Assembly: GCA_964565415.1 (NCBI GenBank)
Contig: CAZMEX010000008.1
Coordinates: 10,638-74,637, forward strand
Direction of reading: 5' to 3'
Source: JAIOSM01 sp964565415
GTDB taxonomy: Bacteria; Desulfobacterota; Desulfobacteria; Desulfobacterales; Desulfobacteraceae
DNA: 64,000 nt
The translations under genes were made by a program, and so were the position numbers. Below the pieces are notes generated by a model that ran no database searches, had not been told where the DNA came from, and saw only the letters and a program-made list of their open reading frames with translations. Positions 1 through 7,334 of the stretch are shown here, in pieces; within the stretch, counting starts at the first letter, position 1; the number at the start of each line of letters is the position of its first letter.

Positions 1-1
1 C

Positions 2-1372
2 TCAAGGCAGGCTCTGGTGGATGATATGCCAGGTGTTACAAGGGACAGGCAATATTGTGAAACTTCCTGGGATGATGTTGTTTTTACACTTGTTGATACA
101 GGCGGCTTTTTAAGTACAGATGGTGATTATTTTGCTGAAGATATAAAAGAGCAGATTGATATCGTGGTTATGCAGGCTGATGTCCTGGTTTTTATACTGG
201 ATGGTAAGCAAGGGCTGACTCCTTATGATAAAGAGCTTGCAATCCAGTTAAGAAAAGTATCCAAGCCTATATTTTATCTTGTGAATAAAACTGAGAGTGG
301 AAAACAACAAAATGAGCTTTATCAGTTTTATTCTCTTGGCATTGATAAATTTTACCCGGTTTCTGCTGAGCATGGTATTGGAATACCGGATTTCCTTGAT
401 GATATGATTAAAGCTTTGCCAAAAGAGACAGCACAAGAGAGTGATATTGATAAAGGCATAAAAATTGCTGTGGTTGGAAGACCCAATGTTGGTAAATCCT
501 CGCTGGTAAATAAACTGTTTGGTGAGAAAAGAGTTATTGTAAATAAACTTGCTGGAACCACAAGGGATTCAGTGGAACTTGCTGTGGAATATGATAATAA
601 GAGGTTCACACTTATTGATACTGCTGGTATCAGGCGCAAAGGAAAAGTAAAACAAAAAATAGAAAAATTTTCAATTATAAAATCTTTGGGCAGCATGGAT
701 GAGTGTGATGTTGCTTTGATAGTTATTGATGTCAAAGAGGGTGTGACAGACCAGGATATAACCATTGCAGGGTATGCTGAAAAAAAAGGATGCGGAGTTC
801 TTTTTCTTTTAAATAAATGGGATTTGCTTACTAAAGAGGATAAAAAAGAGAAAAAGTTTATGGAGGATTTGCGATATAAAGCAAAATTTTTATCCCATGC
901 TCCGGTTGTAACAATATCTGCTTTAACAGGTCTTCGCACAAATAAGATTTTCAAAATGGTTGAAAAAATTTATGAAGAATACTCTTACAGAATAAATACA
1001 GGTCTGCTTAATAGAATTGTTGAAGATGCAGTACTAAGGGTTGAACCATCCCTGCATAAAGGTAGAAGGCTTAAGTTTTTTTACTCAGCCCAGGTTTCTG
1101 TCAAACCGCCAAGTTTTGTATGCTTTGTTAATTATCCCGATGCAGTACATTTCTCTTACAAAAGGTATCTTTTAAATCAGATAAGAGAGATATCTGAGCT
1201 TGAGATGACACCATTAAGATTATATTTCAGGGAGCGGTCAGGAAAAAGAGAATTTAATAAACCTTCAAGGCAAATGGATTTTTATCTTAAAAAAAAGCAG
1301 AAAATTAATACGAAAAGGCGGAAAAAAAGAAAAGAACAAAGTTTGAGCAAACAAAAACGGGATGAGAAATAG
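2..1372 (+). CDS. der: Ribosome biogenesis GTPase Der (EngA), 5' end cut by window
   Basis: Der is a tandem-GTPase assembly factor for the 50S ribosomal subunit. The frame is open from base 2, so the start codon and the first P-loop lie upstream of the window; the first residues seen (SRQALVDDMPGVTRDR) are the switch I end of G domain 1. That domain still shows VDTGG (G3) and NKTE (G4). The second G domain is complete, with GRPNVGKSS (P-loop), GTTRDS (G2), DTAGI (G3) and NKWD (G4). A C-terminal KH-like domain follows, then a strongly basic lysine/arginine tail that could contact rRNA. The GTG at 17 is an internal codon, not the start. rarA begins 11 bases before the stop, which suggests translational coupling. 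Confidence 0.95.
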   Translation, partial: SRQALVDDMPGVTRDRQYCETSWDDVVFTLVDTGGFLSTDGDYFAEDIKEQIDIVVMQADVLVFILDGKQGLTPYDKELAIQLRKVSKPIFYLVNKTESGKQQNELYQFYSLGIDKFYPVSAEHGIGIPDFLDDMIKALPKETAQESDIDKGIKIAVVGRPNVGKSSLVNKLFGEKRVIVNKLAGTTRDSVELAVEYDNKRFTLIDTAGIRRKGKVKQKIEKFSIIKSLGSMDECDVALIVIDVKEGVTDQDITIAGYAEKKGCGVLFLLNKWDLLTKEDKKEKKFMEDLRYKAKFLSHAPVVTISALTGLRTNKIFKMVEKIYEEYSYRINTGLLNRIVEDAVLRVEPSLHKGRRLKFFYSAQVSVKPPSFVCFVNYPDAVHFSYKRYLLNQIREISELEMTPLRLYFRERSGKREFNKPSRQMDFYLKKKQKINTKRRKKRKEQSLSKQKRDEK

Positions 1373-2696
1373 AGAAAAACAGGTGGAAAATTTTAAGCCA
1401 AATATTAAAGAAGCTGATCCTGCCTCTCCCCTGGCAGACAGAATGCGACCCCAAACCCTTGAACAACTTGCAGGACAGGAGCATATCACAAAAAAAGGCG
1501 AGCTTCTTCAAAGGGCGATTGAGAATGACAACCTTTTTTCAATTATTTTGTGGGGACCTCCTGGGTGTGGGAAAACAACCATTGCAACGATTATTGCAAA
1601 TGAAACCAAGGCTAACTTTATCCATATTTCAGCAGTGCTATCCAGTGTTAAAGATGTAAGAGAAATTATTAAAGATGCTGAAAAAAATAGAGAACTTCAT
1701 AAAAAGAAGACAATTCTTTTTGTTGATGAGATACATAGATTCAATAAAGCCCAGCAGGATGCGTTTTTACACCATGTTGAAAACGGAGTAATCACCCTTG
1801 TGGGGGCAACCACTGAAAACCCTTCCTTTGAGGTTATCCCGGCACTGGTATCAAGGTGCAGAGTCTTGAGTTTAAAAGCTCTTAACAAAAAAAGTATTAC
1901 AACAATTTTAAAGGGTGCGCTTAAGGACCAGGAGAGGGGGCTTGGGTATCGCAACTTGAGGCTTTCTGATAAAGCTTTTGAGCATATATCTGATATCTCC
2001 CAGGGGGATGCAAGGGTTGCTCTCTCTAACCTTGAAATCATAACAACACATTTTAAGGATAAATCATCCATTGAAATCAAAGATGTTGAAGAGTCTCTCC
2101 AGAAAAAAGCAATCATGTATGATAAGGCAGGCGAAGAGCATTTCAATCTGATCTCTGCACTGCATAAAAGCCTGCGTGGAAGTGATCCTGATGCTGCAAT
2201 ATATTGGCTTGCAAGGATGCTTAAGGGCGGTGAAGACCCGATTTATATTTTAAGAAGAATGGTTAGATTTGCAACTGAGGATATTGGTATTGCCGATCCT
2301 GGTGCCCTGAGCGTTGCCTTGAATGCAATGGAGTCATTCAGATTTTTAGGACATCCCGAAGGCGATGAAGCGATTTTCCAGGCAGCAATTTATCTTGCAA
2401 CAGCACCTAAGAGCAACGCTGTCTATATGGCAGCAAGAAAAGTTAGAGAAGAGATTAAAAAGACAGGATATCTTCCAGTACCGTTTCACATAAGAAATGC
2501 TCCCACAGGCTTGATGAAAGATATGGGATATGGCAAAGGGTATAAGTATTCCCATGATTTTAAAAAAGCGTATGTTCCCCAGGATTATCTTCCTGATGAT
2601 ATTTCAAATAAAAGGTTTTACTCACCAACTGACCGAGGATATGAAAATATTGTAAAAAAAAGATTAGAGGGCTGGCTTAAGATCAAAAATAGATAG
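1362..2696 (+). CDS. rarA: Replication-associated recombination protein A (RarA/MgsA)
   Basis: RarA is an AAA+ ATPase related to clamp loaders that acts at stalled replication forks. The 444 residues match the family's usual length. Walker A (GPPGCGKTT) is near residues 65-73, Walker B (ILFVDEIHRF) near 118-127, and the sensor-1 region GATTENPSFE follows. The C-terminal half has the RarA oligomerisation segment (KSLRGSDPDAAIYWLARML, then RRMVRFATEDIGIADP). The ATG at 1362 overlaps the end of der by 11 bases; a GTG at 1383 is a possible alternative because residues 1-22 are not conserved in the family. The gene ends 14 bases before the convergent DUF4388 gene, with no obvious terminator between them. 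Confidence 0.95.
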   Translation: MRNREKQVENFKPNIKEADPASPLADRMRPQTLEQLAGQEHITKKGELLQRAIENDNLFSIILWGPPGCGKTTIATIIANETKANFIHISAVLSSVKDVREIIKDAEKNRELHKKKTILFVDEIHRFNKAQQDAFLHHVENGVITLVGATTENPSFEVIPALVSRCRVLSLKALNKKSITTILKGALKDQERGLGYRNLRLSDKAFEHISDISQGDARVALSNLEIITTHFKDKSSIEIKDVEESLQKKAIMYDKAGEEHFNLISALHKSLRGSDPDAAIYWLARMLKGGEDPIYILRRMVRFATEDIGIADPGALSVALNAMESFRFLGHPEGDEAIFQAAIYLATAPKSNAVYMAARKVREEIKKTGYLPVPFHIRNAPTGLMKDMGYGKGYKYSHDFKKAYVPQDYLPDDISNKRFYSPTDRGYENIVKKRLEGWLKIKNR

Positions 2697-2710
2697 AGGT
2701 ATGGAAAAGG

Positions 2711-3484
2711 TTATTTCTGAAAGGCCTGATTGACTATATCCTGTATATTCAGAGCTTTTTGTTCTTTTTTGTTCAGATTTTTCCTAATAAAATTCAGTAA
2801 AGGTCCAAGGTCGCTTCTGCACAAATTGTTTTTTGTCAGACCCATGACATTATAAGCTTCATCCACCATAACCTTTGCAATGGGACCTGTTATGCCAGAC
2901 AAGGTTTTACTGAGTATTTTAAAGAAATGATCACTTTTTTCAATGGATATTAACTTATGGGGTTTAACCACCTTTGTAAAATCCATCTCTACAAATCGTG
3001 ATATAATCATGAGCATTTCCAATTCAGTTAATTCAGAATCAATCAAAATTTCAAGGACTGTTTTTGACCCGTCCATAGCAGTGGCAACTCTGAGATCATC
3101 TTCAGTAAAATACTTTGTTTCACCCATGGCAGCTTTGTCAAACCTTAATACAGTTTCGCACCCCGATATATATTTTTTTATATTTACAACTTTTTTATTA
3201 ATTCTGGAAAGATGGGTCATGATTTTTTTGGTCTGTCTGGCACTATTGGGAGTGCCTGGCGGAATATTTAATTTTTTGTTTTTAAATTGAGCAAGAAAGC
3301 TTACCCATGAGAAGATTTCTCTGGCTGCCTGGGTACCTTGAAATTCATTGGTTTTTATGGCAACAATTGCTCCTGAGGAGATATAAATTCTTCCAGGATT
3401 ATTTGAGTAGTGCACAATATCAAGTGTTCCAGAGGTCTTTGAGTTTATTATTGGCTTTATCACTGAATATAGTGATCTATACAT
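2711..3484 (-). CDS. PATAN/DUF4388-like domain protein
   Basis: 257 residues, soluble, no signal peptide. The N-terminus (about 15-70) resembles DUF4388/PATAN: SGTLDIVHY, then PGRIYISSGAIVAIKT and a tryptophan-containing helix (EIFSWVSF). The middle (about 125-170, DLRVATAMDGSKTVLEIL) looks like a winged-helix segment. The C-terminal 80 residues (GITGPIAKVMVDEA to LLNFIRKNL) resemble a small helical domain often found with DUF4388. PATAN proteins are common in deltaproteobacteria and are thought to mediate signalling contacts, often with receiver domains; none is fused here. The start is supported by AAAGGAGAT about 10 bases upstream of the ATG. It is divergent from the thiolase gene across a 392-base gap. 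No specific function can be assigned. Confidence 0.6.
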   Translation of the reverse strand: MYRSLYSVIKPIINSKTSGTLDIVHYSNNPGRIYISSGAIVAIKTNEFQGTQAAREIFSWVSFLAQFKNKKLNIPPGTPNSARQTKKIMTHLSRINKKVVNIKKYISGCETVLRFDKAAMGETKYFTEDDLRVATAMDGSKTVLEILIDSELTELEMLMIISRFVEMDFTKVVKPHKLISIEKSDHFFKILSKTLSGITGPIAKVMVDEAYNVMGLTKNNLCRSDLGPLLNFIRKNLNKKEQKALNIQDIVNQAFQK

Positions 3485-3876
3485 GTAAAACCATATCTCC
3501 TTTTGTTTATCTTAATGCCTCGGTACAAACAATATTGCCATTGCACGGCACGGCAATTGAGTGGTTCTGATATTCCACAACACCATAACACTTTATATCA
3601 GCTTTATTGCAACTTGAATAAATTTTTAATTTCCCTGATATTTATAGTACTATATAATGGATTTTTCATTAATGTCAATCTTTCAAAAGAGAATTTTCAA
3701 GGTTATGATTTAGTTTGGTTTTATGTTGCCAGCTTATCTGTTTTAATATAAAATCTTGTTTTCTATACGATTTTTATGATATGAGATTTACAATTAGTTA
3801 TTGATTTAAATGTTATTTTTTTTATTTGTCACTATTTGATTTGTTTAATCAAATTAATTTTCAGGAGGTATTTTAG
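3485..3876. other. Divergent intergenic region, DUF4388 gene / thiolase
   Basis: A 392-base AT-rich gap with no convincing gene; the two short plus-strand ORFs here lack ribosome binding sites and recognisable protein character. It holds the Shine-Dalgarno of the minus-strand DUF4388 gene (about 3494-3500), a TATAAT at 3653-3658 with only a weak -35 match, an 8-bp inverted repeat at 3834-3854, and the AGGAGG of the thiolase gene at about 3863-3868. Confidence 0.6.
3834..3854 (+). promoter_or_regulatory. Inverted repeat just upstream of the thiolase RBS
   Basis: Perfect 8-bp arms ATTTGATT and AATCAAAT separated by TGTTT, ending nine bases before AGGAGG. It could be a repressor operator or an RNA hairpin near the ribosome binding site. 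No regulator can be named. Confidence 0.35.
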
Positions 3877-5163
3877 ATGAGAAATGTTGTTATTGTGAGT
3901 GGAGCCAGAACTCCAATCGGTTCGTTTGGAGGCTCCTTAAAAAGTGTGTCAGCCATTGACCTTGGTACTCTTGCCATGCGAGAAGTATTTAAAAAGGCAG
4001 GGCTTAGACCCGTTGCAAGTGAATTTCAAAAAAGCTTAGGTCCGGATGCACTTAAAGATCAGGGACTTCTTGATCTTGAAAAAGAGGGACATGATTATGA
4101 TGATTCAGCACAACAAATTGCTATAGATGAAGTTATTGTGGGTAATGTTCTCCAGGCAGGGCAGGGTCAGAATCCTGCAAGACAAACCATGATCAGGGCA
4201 GGTCTTCCAAGGGAGACTCCGGCATTTACCCTTAATAAGGTATGTGCCTCAGGTCTTAAGGCAATAGCATTAGGTGCTCAATCTATTATGACCGGAAGTG
4301 CTGATGTTGTGCTTGCAGGCGGACAGGAAAGCATGAGTAATGCACCCATGGCTTTGCCCAAGGCAAGGTGGGGTCACAGGATGGAATTGACCGGCAAAGG
4401 TGATATTTATGACCTCATGGTTTTTGATGGTCTGTATGAGATTTTCTATGGATATCATATGGGACTGACCGCTGAAAACATTGTTGATAAATATGGTATT
4501 TCAAGGGAAGAGCAGGATAAACTTACGCTATTAAGTCACCAGAGAGCCTTTGGTGCAGTTAATGACGGAACTTTTGCTGAAGAGATTGTTCCGGTATCAT
4601 TTATGTCAAGAAGAAAAGAAGTTATTGTGGATAAAGATGAACGTCCAATGGAAACAAGCATGGAACAGCTCTCAAAGCTGCGCCCTGTATTTAAGAAAGA
4701 TGGGAGTGTAACTGCTGGGAATGCTTCAGGTATTAACGATGCTGCAGCATCCGTGCTTTTAATGACCGAAGAGAAAGCAGATGAACTAGGGCTTGAGAAG
4801 CTTGCAAAGATTAAAGCTTTTGCATCGGGTGGAGTTGACCCTGCATATATGGGTATTGGTGTTGTTCCGGCTGTGAACAGAGCCTTAAAACAAGCTTCCA
4901 TGACAATTGGTGATATTGACCTTATTGAGCTCAATGAAGCATTTGCGTCCCAGGCAATAGGCTGCATGAAAGAGCTTGGTATTGATTATGAAAAACCAAA
5001 TGAACTGGGAAGTGGAATATCCCTGGGTCATCCAATAGGCTGCACTGGTGCGAGACAGGTTGTAACAGCAGTAAATCAGATGAAAAGAAAAGATTATTCC
5101 ACCGGACTCATAACCATGTGTATTGGCGGTGGCATGGGTATGGCAATGGTGATTGAAAGATAA
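3877..5163 (+). CDS. Acetyl-CoA C-acyltransferase (thiolase)
   Basis: Thiolases condense two acyl-CoAs or cleave 3-ketoacyl-CoA; in this setting the likely roles are fatty or aromatic acid degradation or acetoacetyl-CoA formation. Catalytic residues are visible: nucleophile Cys123 (LNKVCASGLKAI), His385 (SLGHPIGCTGAR) and Cys415 (MCIGGGMGMAM). At 428 residues it is about 35 longer than typical bacterial thiolases. The extra length is a charged insertion at about residues 45-80, between the AGLRP helix and the strand IDEVIVGNVLQAG. The start ATG has an excellent AGGAGG about 8 bases upstream. The gene is monocistronic: a rho-independent terminator follows, and an inverted repeat lies just before the RBS. 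Biosynthetic and degradative thiolases cannot be separated from sequence alone. Confidence 0.9.
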   Translation: MRNVVIVSGARTPIGSFGGSLKSVSAIDLGTLAMREVFKKAGLRPVASEFQKSLGPDALKDQGLLDLEKEGHDYDDSAQQIAIDEVIVGNVLQAGQGQNPARQTMIRAGLPRETPAFTLNKVCASGLKAIALGAQSIMTGSADVVLAGGQESMSNAPMALPKARWGHRMELTGKGDIYDLMVFDGLYEIFYGYHMGLTAENIVDKYGISREEQDKLTLLSHQRAFGAVNDGTFAEEIVPVSFMSRRKEVIVDKDERPMETSMEQLSKLRPVFKKDGSVTAGNASGINDAAASVLLMTEEKADELGLEKLAKIKAFASGGVDPAYMGIGVVPAVNRALKQASMTIGDIDLIELNEAFASQAIGCMKELGIDYEKPNELGSGISLGHPIGCTGARQVVTAVNQMKRKDYSTGLITMCIGGGMGMAMVIER

Positions 5164-5178
5164 TATTTTAAGTATTAT

Positions 5179-5221
5179 AAAACAGCTGTTTGCCGGGAGT
5201 ATTGCATGCAGCTGTTTTTTT
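5179..5221 (+). terminator. Rho-independent terminator after thiolase
   Basis: AAAACAGCTG (5179-5188) pairs with CAGCTGTTTT (5209-5218) and a T-run follows. It lies 15 bases after the thiolase stop codon. Confidence 0.8.
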
Positions 5222-5253
5222 AATTAAGACAAATGCAATTTAAAGCTTAAAAA

Positions 5254-5724
5254 ATGGATAAAAAACAATATAAAATCGGTGTGATCTCTGATACCCATGG
5301 CAAATTGAACCCTGAAGTTTTAGATTTATTTAAAGATGTTGATCATATTATCCATGCTGGAGATATATGTGGTACAGATGTGCTTCACAATTTAAAAAAA
5401 ATAGCCCCTCTGACAGCTGTTAAGGGGAACATGGATTTTGGAGAACTTACGTCTGAATTAAACCCGACAGAGTCAATTAAATTGGGGCAGGTTTTTATAT
5501 ATATACTGCATATTCAACATATGCTGGATATAGAACCCGATGCAAAAGGTTTCAATGTTGTGATTACAGGACATACACACATACCATTAATTGAATCAAA
5601 AAAAAGTGTGCTTTATATTAACCCTGGAAGTGCAACATTCCCAAAGCATAATAACAGCCCTACAATTGCTTTTCTTTATATTGCTGAGAATAAAATCAAT
5701 GCAGAGATTGTCGAATTGAAATGA
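5254..5724 (+). CDS. YfcE/MJ0936-family metallophosphoesterase
   Basis: 156 residues, about the usual size for this family of small calcineurin-like phosphodiesterases. Dinuclear metal-binding motifs are present in order: SDTHG (about 10-14), HAGDI (about 36-40), VKGNMD (about 58-63) and GHTH (about 110-113). An NPGS motif typical of the family is near the C-terminus (about 128-131). The physiological substrate of this family is generally unknown; in vitro activity is on phosphodiesters. No strong Shine-Dalgarno precedes the ATG. It lies 90 bases after the thiolase and behind that gene's terminator, so it is probably transcribed separately. A perfect 9-bp hairpin follows the stop. Confidence 0.88.
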   Translation: MDKKQYKIGVISDTHGKLNPEVLDLFKDVDHIIHAGDICGTDVLHNLKKIAPLTAVKGNMDFGELTSELNPTESIKLGQVFIYILHIQHMLDIEPDAKGFNVVITGHTHIPLIESKKSVLYINPGSATFPKHNNSPTIAFLYIAENKINAEIVELK

Positions 5725-5732
5725 TACGGATT

Positions 5733-5754
5733 TATCTTTACTTGGGTAAAGATA
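5733..5754 (+). repeat. Perfect 9-bp hairpin after the phosphoesterase
   Basis: TATCTTTAC and GTAAAGATA flank a TTGG tetraloop, starting eight bases after the stop codon. There is no T-run on either strand, so it is not a canonical terminator. It may stabilise the mRNA 3' end or be a protein-binding site. Confidence 0.5.
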
Positions 5755-5828
5755 GATGATAATAATAATAAGTTTTAAGATAAGTGATTTTAATGTTTAG
5801 ATAATTTATATAATGGAGTGCTTTTATT

Positions 5829-5984
5829 ATGGATATTCCAAGGAAGCTGGGTATTTTAATATATACCATGGTGCCTGCGATAGTTGGTGGTGGAATTGTG
5901 TTTCATTTTTTTGGAAGCTATACTCAAGTTATTATTTTTGAGATCCTTTTGGTTATTGTGGCATTGGGATTAATCAAAGACTAA
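5829..5984 (+). CDS. 51-residue membrane microprotein
   Basis: A short ORF starting MDIPRKLG and ending GLIKD, with two hydrophobic stretches (about residues 9-26 and 33-48) separated by a short polar turn (FGSYTQ). This predicts a two-helix hairpin in the inner membrane. A Shine-Dalgarno-like TGGAGTG lies about 10 bases upstream of the ATG. The positively charged N-terminus and the glycine run VGGGIV are typical of genuine small membrane proteins. No function is recognised. An 11-bp tandem repeat begins ten bases after its stop codon. The chief alternative is a chance ORF, but the codon pattern and RBS argue for a real gene. Confidence 0.6.
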   Translation: MDIPRKLGILIYTMVPAIVGGGIVFHFFGSYTQVIIFEILLVIVALGLIKD

Positions 5985-5994
5985 CTATGGGGTC

Positions 5995-6033
5995 AATCAG
6001 AAAGCAATCAGAAAGCAATCAGAAGGTAATCAG
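5995..6033 (+). repeat. 11-bp direct tandem repeat, about 3.5 copies
   Basis: Units AATCAGAAAGC (5995-6005), AATCAGAAAGC (6006-6016), AATCAGAAGGT (6017-6027) and a partial AATCAG (6028-6033). The period is close to one helical turn, so every copy would face the same side of the DNA. It lies between the microprotein and the AI-2E-type permease gene. Confidence 0.8.
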
Positions 6034-6215
6034 TGAATAAATTAGAAAAACCGAGCCTGATCCTCTGTTGTTAGATTGAGTCTTTTTAAGGTTTGTTAAA
6101 GCCATCTTTATTTGTTTTTAGTATTTATTTTTAATTTGGTTTTTTATGCTTGGCTTGCTTGCTATGGTTTCTTCCTCTCCTTTTTAACAAGTTTGTCTGA
6201 TTAAATGGTGATGAT

Positions 6216-7313
6216 TTGGGGCAAAATTCTTCCGAAAAAGCTGTGTTCTTTTTTTTTCTGGTGCTTTTTTCTGTTTCATTATTTTTTACAGGAAAGCTCA
6301 TCGCACCCTTTTTTTCTATTCTTATACTTGGAATGGTCTGTGCCGGGGTTTTCCATAGCTTCTATAAGATTTTAATAAAAAAAATAAAGCCTTCAATCGC
6401 CTCTTTAATTATCTGTGTGTTTATCTTTTTCATAGTATTTATCCCTGTACTTTTTTTCATTGGAGTTGTTTCAAAAGAGGCATTTGACTTATATCTTATG
6501 GGCAAAGATGCTGTTCTTAATGACCAGCTCAAGGGACTAATCCAAGATACCCAATTGCTGGATAGGTTGAACAATCTGATTTCACTTGCCGGAATTGAGC
6601 AAAAATTATCCTTTGATCAACTTATAAACCCGGTATCTGAACTTGGGAAGACCGTTGGGTTTTTTCTGTTTGAAAAGGCAAGATTTATAGCATCTAACCT
6701 CTTTAAATTTATTTTTTATTTCTGTTTTATGCTTATTGTGGTTTTTTACTTTTTATTGGACAATGAAAAAGTTATTGCTTTTATCAATGACCTTTCACCC
6801 CTGCCAGATAAGGATAATGAAAAGCTGTTGGAAAAATTTATGGATATGTCCGGAGCTGTTCTTTTAGGCAATGGTCTGGGTGGTCTGATCCAGGGATTTT
6901 TAGGAGGATGTGCATTTGTGGCACTTGGCTTGAACTCTCCATTCCTGTGGGGTGTTATTATGGCTTTCCTTGCCTTTTTACCCATTGTTGGAATTGGAAT
7001 TGTCCTGGTGCCTGCCGCTGTTCTGCTTATACTTCAGGGGCGAACCTTAGAAGGGGTTTTTCTGATTATTTTTTATGGAATTCTCTCCTGGAGTGTTGAA
7101 TATCTATTCAAACCAAAAGTGATGGGTGACCGTGTTAGAATGCATCCGCTTATTGTTTTTTTTTCAATTATAGGTGGTCTGAAAATTTATGGAGTACTTG
7201 GGATTATTTATGGTCCCTTAATAATAAGTTTGTTTTTTACTTTATCTGAAATTTATTTTGCAAACTATCAGGTGTTGATAGAGCCTGATAAGGTTAATAA
7301 CAAAAAAGATTAG
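6216..7313 (+). CDS. AI-2E family (PerM/YdiK-type) membrane permease
   Basis: 365 residues with the AI-2E exporter family layout: N-terminal membrane segments (about 12-75), a hydrophilic middle region (about 85-150), then further helices. Near the end is the family's conserved block with FLPIVGIGIVLVPAAV, YLFKPKVMGDRVRMHPL and IYGPLIISLFF. Members include the E. coli autoinducer-2 exporter TqsA, but many are uncharacterised or transport other solutes. The start is a TTG; it is the first possible start after an in-frame TGA at 6198, and the nearby ATG/GTG codons are in another frame. It lies 21 bases upstream of gyrA and is probably cotranscribed with it. Confidence 0.85.
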   Translation: MGQNSSEKAVFFFFLVLFSVSLFFTGKLIAPFFSILILGMVCAGVFHSFYKILIKKIKPSIASLIICVFIFFIVFIPVLFFIGVVSKEAFDLYLMGKDAVLNDQLKGLIQDTQLLDRLNNLISLAGIEQKLSFDQLINPVSELGKTVGFFLFEKARFIASNLFKFIFYFCFMLIVVFYFLLDNEKVIAFINDLSPLPDKDNEKLLEKFMDMSGAVLLGNGLGGLIQGFLGGCAFVALGLNSPFLWGVIMAFLAFLPIVGIGIVLVPAAVLLILQGRTLEGVFLIIFYGILSWSVEYLFKPKVMGDRVRMHPLIVFFSIIGGLKIYGVLGIIYGPLIISLFFTLSEIYFANYQVLIEPDKVNNKKD

Positions 7314-7334
7314 AAAATTGGAGTCTTAGATTTG

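Noticed and set aside
352..954. 200-residue minus-strand ORF inside der
   Set aside because: It is a shadow of the der coding sequence; its composition is that of an antisense reading frame.
3503..3751. 82-residue plus-strand ORF in the intergenic region
   Set aside because: No RBS, hydrophobic low-complexity product, not in keeping with neighbouring genes.
5733..5754. Rho-independent terminator after the phosphoesterase
   Set aside because: The stem is perfect but no T-run follows on either strand, so it is reported only as a hairpin.
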